The notes under the pieces: model-generated
What the model saw: only the letters and a program-made list of their open reading frames with translations
Databases searched by the model: none
Told to the model about the DNA's origin: nothing
Shown here: positions 60,930-64,000 of the stretch, piece by piece
How positions within the stretch are numbered: the stretch's first letter is position 1
Layout of the letters: the number at the start of each line of letters is the position of its first letter
Assembly (NCBI GenBank): GCA_024742415.1
Contig: JANSYN010000014.1
Coordinates: forward strand, 1-64,000
Source: Gammaproteobacteria bacterium
GTDB lineage: Bacteria > Pseudomonadota > Gammaproteobacteria > Pseudomonadales > Halieaceae
DNA length: 64,000 nucleotides
Reading direction: 5' to 3'
Position numbers and translations under genes: made by a program

Positions 60930-62477
60930 TCACTCCTGATCCACCCCGCTGTCGGCATCCAACACAAAACCCTCACGGACAACGCGACGCAGTAACTTGC
61001 CGGTTTCGTTATACGGCAGCGATTGCTCAAATCGGATATGTTGCGGCACTTTTGAGGAGCGCAATGTTGCCTTGACCAGATCCTTCAGCTCTTGCTTCAG
61101 CGACTGCTGCAGGTGCGCATCGATCGCATCGGCATCGTGCAGAACCACCACCGCCGCCACGGCCTCGCCCCAGTGCTCGTCGGGAACACCGATGACGGCC
61201 ACATCGGCAACGGCCGCATGTGTCAACAGCGCGTCTTCGATCTCTCCGGGAGACATGTTCTCTGCGCCGCGCACAATAACGTCATCTGCCCGCCCTGCAA
61301 GAAAAAGGTAGCCTTCTTCGTCAAGTTCGCCCGCATCGCGCGTGGCAAACCAGCCGTTGGCATCGAGCATACTGCCCTTGCCAACGTACTCGCCTGAGAC
61401 TTGCTCACCGCGCACGTATATCTCGCCGCGCTGCCCGGGCGCAAGTACCTTGCCGCTGTCGTCGCGAATCTGGATTTCCACACCCGGCAGGGGCAGGCCA
61501 ACGGAGGTCATACGCCGTCGCTGCGCGGGCTCCGTGCTTTCCATCGCAGCGCGGTGATGCCTGGGCAGCAGCACGCACAGTGTTGAACTGGTCTCGGTCA
61601 AGCCATAGGCCTGGGTAAACTCTACCTCGGGTAGCAATGCCATTGCCGCCTCGATTACCGGCCCCGGCATCTTGCCACCGCCGTAGGCCAGTGCACGCAG
61701 GTGCGGCAATTCAGGCCGCCCGAGCAGTTCCAGTTCAGCCACAATGGCGCGCAGCATCGTAGGCACCAGGAACGCCGTGGTGACCCGTTCCTGCTGCGCA
61801 AGTTCTATCCAGCGCCGTGCGTTGAAATTCGGCAGCTGCACAACCTTGCGCCCTGCATACACCGCGCTGATCACTGAGACGATCCCGGCAATATGGTAAG
61901 GCGGCACGGCCACCAGCAGTACTTCTTCCTCTGCCGCTGACCCAAACTCCACGGCAGAATGCATGTACGACACCAGGTGTCGCTGGCGCAGCACCGCCGC
62001 CTTGGGCGCGCCTGTCGTTCCGCTGGTAAACAGCAGTACCGCTGTGGCCTCTGGGTCCATGTCCCAGTCTGCTTCGTGAGCGTGTGACTGCGCGCGTGCC
62101 TGGGCAATAAAGCTGTCACGGTTTATGCATTCCACTGCAGGATGCGTTGCCAGCTGTCGCGCCCACTCATTGTCGGTAATCAGGCGGGCGGGCGCTATGC
62201 GCTCCAACAGTGCGTTGATCTCGCCGTCGGAGAGCCGATAGTTTATTGGCACGAACGGCCTGCCGGCCCAGGCGCTGGCAAACAGACCGATGGGTAGCGC
62301 GAAGCTGCTGACATCCAGCATCGCCAGGTGCGCGCTGTCACTCTTTTGCAACTGCGCGGCGGCGGTGCCTGCGGCCTGCAGTAACTCGGTATAGGTGATG
62401 CTGTCCTGACCATTGCAGAACGCCGTGCGCTGCCCAAATGCACCGGCTGCGCTTGCAAGCAAGCTCATCAGATTCAT
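60930..62477 (-). CDS. AMP-dependent acyl-CoA synthetase/ligase
   Basis: A 515-residue adenylate-forming enzyme. VLLFTSGTTGAPKAAVLRQ is the P-loop core motif. AYGLTETSSTLC, GEIYVRGEQVSGEY, and FLAGRADDVIVRGAENMSPGEIE, with the distal Lys in NETGKLLRRVV, complete the family. It activates a carboxylic acid, most likely a fatty or side-chain acid, to the CoA ester. AAGGA lies eight bases before the ATG. The sulfatase gene begins two bases after its stop with the ribosome site inside this gene, so the two proteins are made together. Confidence 0.94.
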   Translation of the reverse strand: MNLMSLLASAAGAFGQRTAFCNGQDSITYTELLQAAGTAAAQLQKSDSAHLAMLDVSSFALPIGLFASAWAGRPFVPINYRLSDGEINALLERIAPARLITDNEWARQLATHPAVECINRDSFIAQARAQSHAHEADWDMDPEATAVLLFTSGTTGAPKAAVLRQRHLVSYMHSAVEFGSAAEEEVLLVAVPPYHIAGIVSVISAVYAGRKVVQLPNFNARRWIELAQQERVTTAFLVPTMLRAIVAELELLGRPELPHLRALAYGGGKMPGPVIEAAMALLPEVEFTQAYGLTETSSTLCVLLPRHHRAAMESTEPAQRRRMTSVGLPLPGVEIQIRDDSGKVLAPGQRGEIYVRGEQVSGEYVGKGSMLDANGWFATRDAGELDEEGYLFLAGRADDVIVRGAENMSPGEIEDALLTHAAVADVAVIGVPDEHWGEAVAAVVVLHDADAIDAHLQQSLKQELKDLVKATLRSSKVPQHIRFEQSLPYNETGKLLRRVVREGFVLDADSGVDQE

Positions 62478-62504
62478 TGGAGTAATCCTTGTACTGGGTG
62501 CCGG

Positions 62505-62972
62505 TCAGGGCTTGGGAACGTAGGCCAGGTTTTCGTGCCAGAAGTCCACCACATAGTTTACACGGGCGCGCAACAACTCACGATACTCAGGCAGATCGCT
62601 AACGTGAACCCAACGGCATTCGATAATACCCTCTTCTATTTGCGGCGCGGTATCGTCGTCGTTGCCGTCGTAGTGCATCAGGTACCAGTGCGTCTTTTTC
62701 AGGTAGCGGATGTTCTGGTGGCGCGTCGTATGCCAGGTCGAAGGCAGGTTGGAGGTAATCGAAAGTTTGTCGATGTTCAGGCCGGTTTCCTCCTGAACCT
62801 CACGCAGTGCGGAATCCTCCTTGCCGGCACCAGCTTCGATGCGCCCCTTGGGCATATCCCATTTGCCCCGCTTGAACATCAGCAAAAGATGGTGGCTGCG
62901 GTTGCAGACCAGACCGCCTGCAGATTCAATTACGGGAAGATCCAGGCCTTCCGAGAGTGTAGGTACAGACAA
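62505..62972 (-). CDS. NUDIX hydrolase
   Basis: A 155-residue protein with a complete Nudix box: GRIEAGAGKEDSALREVQEETGL, near residues 43-65. SAGGLVCNRSHHLLLMFKRGKWDMPKG leads into it. It hydrolyses a nucleoside diphosphate linked to some other group, such as dinucleoside polyphosphates. The start appears to be TTG at 62972, since no ATG lies upstream in frame before the PPK2 stop. The PPK2 gene ends six bases upstream on the same strand, so nucleotide or polyphosphate metabolism may link the two. Confidence 0.9.
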   Translation of the reverse strand: MSVPTLSEGLDLPVIESAGGLVCNRSHHLLLMFKRGKWDMPKGRIEAGAGKEDSALREVQEETGLNIDKLSITSNLPSTWHTTRHQNIRYLKKTHWYLMHYDGNDDDTAPQIEEGIIECRWVHVSDLPEYRELLRARVNYVVDFWHENLAYVPKP

Positions 62973-62978
62973 TAGAGT

Positions 62979-63908
62979 TTACTCGCTGGTGTTAGTGTTA
63001 GTGTTAGTGTTAGTGGTATTGGGGTTTGTGCTGGTGCCATTGTTGACCGAATCATCAAGGTCAATGAAATAGCTCTCCTGCTCTTTCAACTCCTCCAGGA
63101 CCGTCAACTGGCGCAGCGTCAGGCCGCGAAATTTGACACCGCCGATCTTGATGCTGTAAGTCTTTGTGACGTCCTCCCCGGTCAGCGGCTCAAAACGCTT
63201 GCGGCCGAGCAACCTGACCAGGTGCAACATCGTGGTCAACCTTGCCTCGCGCTTTTTGTTGGCGTTGACAACAATCCACGGCGCGCGCTCCGATGAGGTA
63301 TGCGCAAACATCTGCTCCTTGAAGTGCGTAAACACCTCCCATTTGCTGCGAGCCTTGAGGTCATTTTCAGAGAACTTCCAGTAGGCCAGCGGGTTGTCCA
63401 GGCGATCCTCAAAGCGTATCAGCTGGGTGTCCTGGTCAATCGACAGGTAAAACTTGACCAGCAGCAGGCCGTTGTCAATCTGCTTGTGCTCCCAGTCGAG
63501 CACCTTGCGCATGAAATACTTGTATTGCGCCTCCGTGCAGTAGCCCATCGTTGGCTCTATCAGGGCACGTGTATACCATGAGCGATCAAAGAAGACGATT
63601 TCACCCGCGCGCGGGAAGTGTGCATGATAGCGTCGAAACCAGTTCTTCGACTCTTTGGGCGTCGGAATACCCAGCGCCACAATGCGGTAGTTGGCGGGGA
63701 TCATGTTTTCTGTGAAGCGCTTGATTGTTGACCCTTTGCCAGCGGCATCGCGCCCCTCGAACGCGATCGCCAGACGCCTGCCCTCGTGCATCAGACGCTT
63801 CTGGATACGCAGGATCTCCACCTGCAGTCGGCGTTTTTCTACCTGGTAATCTTCTTCACTGATGCCCTGGTAGGGCGTCTCAATGGCATTAAGCTTTTTT
63901 AAGCGCAT
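62979..63908 (-). CDS. ppk2: Polyphosphate kinase 2
   Basis: A 309-residue PPK2 that moves phosphate between polyphosphate and nucleotides. Walker A is GRDAAGKGST near 52 and FFDRSWYTRALIEPTMGYCT carries the Walker B and lid residues. KRFEPLTGEDVTKTYSIK and further C-terminal charged helix follow, the layout of single-domain PPK2. The last dozen residues are a run of Thr-Asn pairs made by a repeated hexanucleotide (62991-63014). The ATG at 63908 fits the family start; TTG codons upstream are possible. Confidence 0.94.
   Translation of the reverse strand: MRLKKLNAIETPYQGISEEDYQVEKRRLQVEILRIQKRLMHEGRRLAIAFEGRDAAGKGSTIKRFTENMIPANYRIVALGIPTPKESKNWFRRYHAHFPRAGEIVFFDRSWYTRALIEPTMGYCTEAQYKYFMRKVLDWEHKQIDNGLLLVKFYLSIDQDTQLIRFEDRLDNPLAYWKFSENDLKARSKWEVFTHFKEQMFAHTSSERAPWIVVNANKKREARLTTMLHLVRLLGRKRFEPLTGEDVTKTYSIKIGGVKFRGLTLRQLTVLEELKEQESYFIDLDDSVNNGTSTNPNTTNTNTNTNTSE
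62991..63014. repeat. Hexanucleotide repeat (GTTAGT)4 in the ppk2 3' end
   Basis: Four perfect copies of GTTAGT on the plus strand, extended by imperfect copies to about 63026. On the coding strand they encode Asn-Thr pairs at the PPK2 C-terminus. Changes in copy number would alter tail length without changing frame. Confidence 0.9.
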
Positions 63909-64000
63909 AGTAACTACTGCAGACCCCGGTGAGCTTTCCAAAACAACGGCCAGGCCACATCGTAACCCGTAACGCGCACACCAATATTACACTTCTGTGA

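Overview
The window is a GC-rich chromosomal stretch of a free-living, aerobic Gammaproteobacterium. Supporting signs are a complete phage-shock locus (pspF divergent from pspABC), a RimK operon, long-form PurC, LipA, a TonB-dependent receptor and MscS/CorA channels. Many acyl-CoA dehydrogenases, SDRs, a Baeyer-Villiger monooxygenase, a KstD-like flavoprotein, sulfatase and PhyH dioxygenase suggest a marine, lipid- or steroid-degrading lineage such as Halieaceae or a relative. This placement is inferred from gene content only. I saw no rRNA, tRNA, CRISPR array, insertion sequence or phage gene.

Layout. 1-1.5 kb: a 42-bp tandem repeat, a FetB-like permease and a small membrane protein. 1.7-5.0 kb: a VWA lipoprotein, an ECF sigma factor and a single-span putative regulator. 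5.1-9.0 kb: a zinc peptidase, a HerA-like ATPase, DUF808 and a VOC protein. 9.0-9.8 kb: no protein gene, but two strong minus-strand terminators that may bracket a small RNA. 9.8-12.6 kb: universal stress protein, AraC regulator, hydrolase. 12.8-16.0 kb: the psp locus, with an extra 56-residue membrane protein ahead of pspA. 16.0-22 kb: lipoprotein, SDR, sterol-desaturase-like protein, zinc-ribbon protein, glycerol kinase and aldehyde dehydrogenase.

22-32 kb is a catabolic region. A TetR regulator with a palindromic operator faces a four-gene operon (HsaA-like flavoprotein, SDR, BVMO, SDR), flanked by an acyl-CoA dehydrogenase, an AEC transporter and a KstD-like dehydrogenase. The set fits oxidation of a cyclic alcohol to ketone and lactone, but the substrate is unknown. 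32-45 kb mixes cytochromes, NUDIX, enoyl-CoA hydratase, TauE, PurC, a group II truncated haemoglobin, a TonB receptor, a PLP enzyme, LipA and malonyl-CoA decarboxylase. 45-51.6 kb holds two BamE-like lipoproteins, a small exported protein, the MscS-protease-RimK-desuccinylase operon and CorA.

51.6-58 kb contains decay: a Stf0-type sulfotransferase with one in-frame TAA and an eroded enoyl-CoA hydratase. It also has a 38-residue membrane peptide and a membrane-anchored FAH-family protein. 57.3-63.9 kb is a minus-strand run: PPK2, NUDIX, acyl-CoA ligase, lipoprotein sulfatase with a non-canonical active-site signature, radical SAM/SPASM protein and a Sel1 protein. The tight coupling ligase-sulfatase and rSAM-Sel1 makes this the best candidate for an undescribed functional unit.
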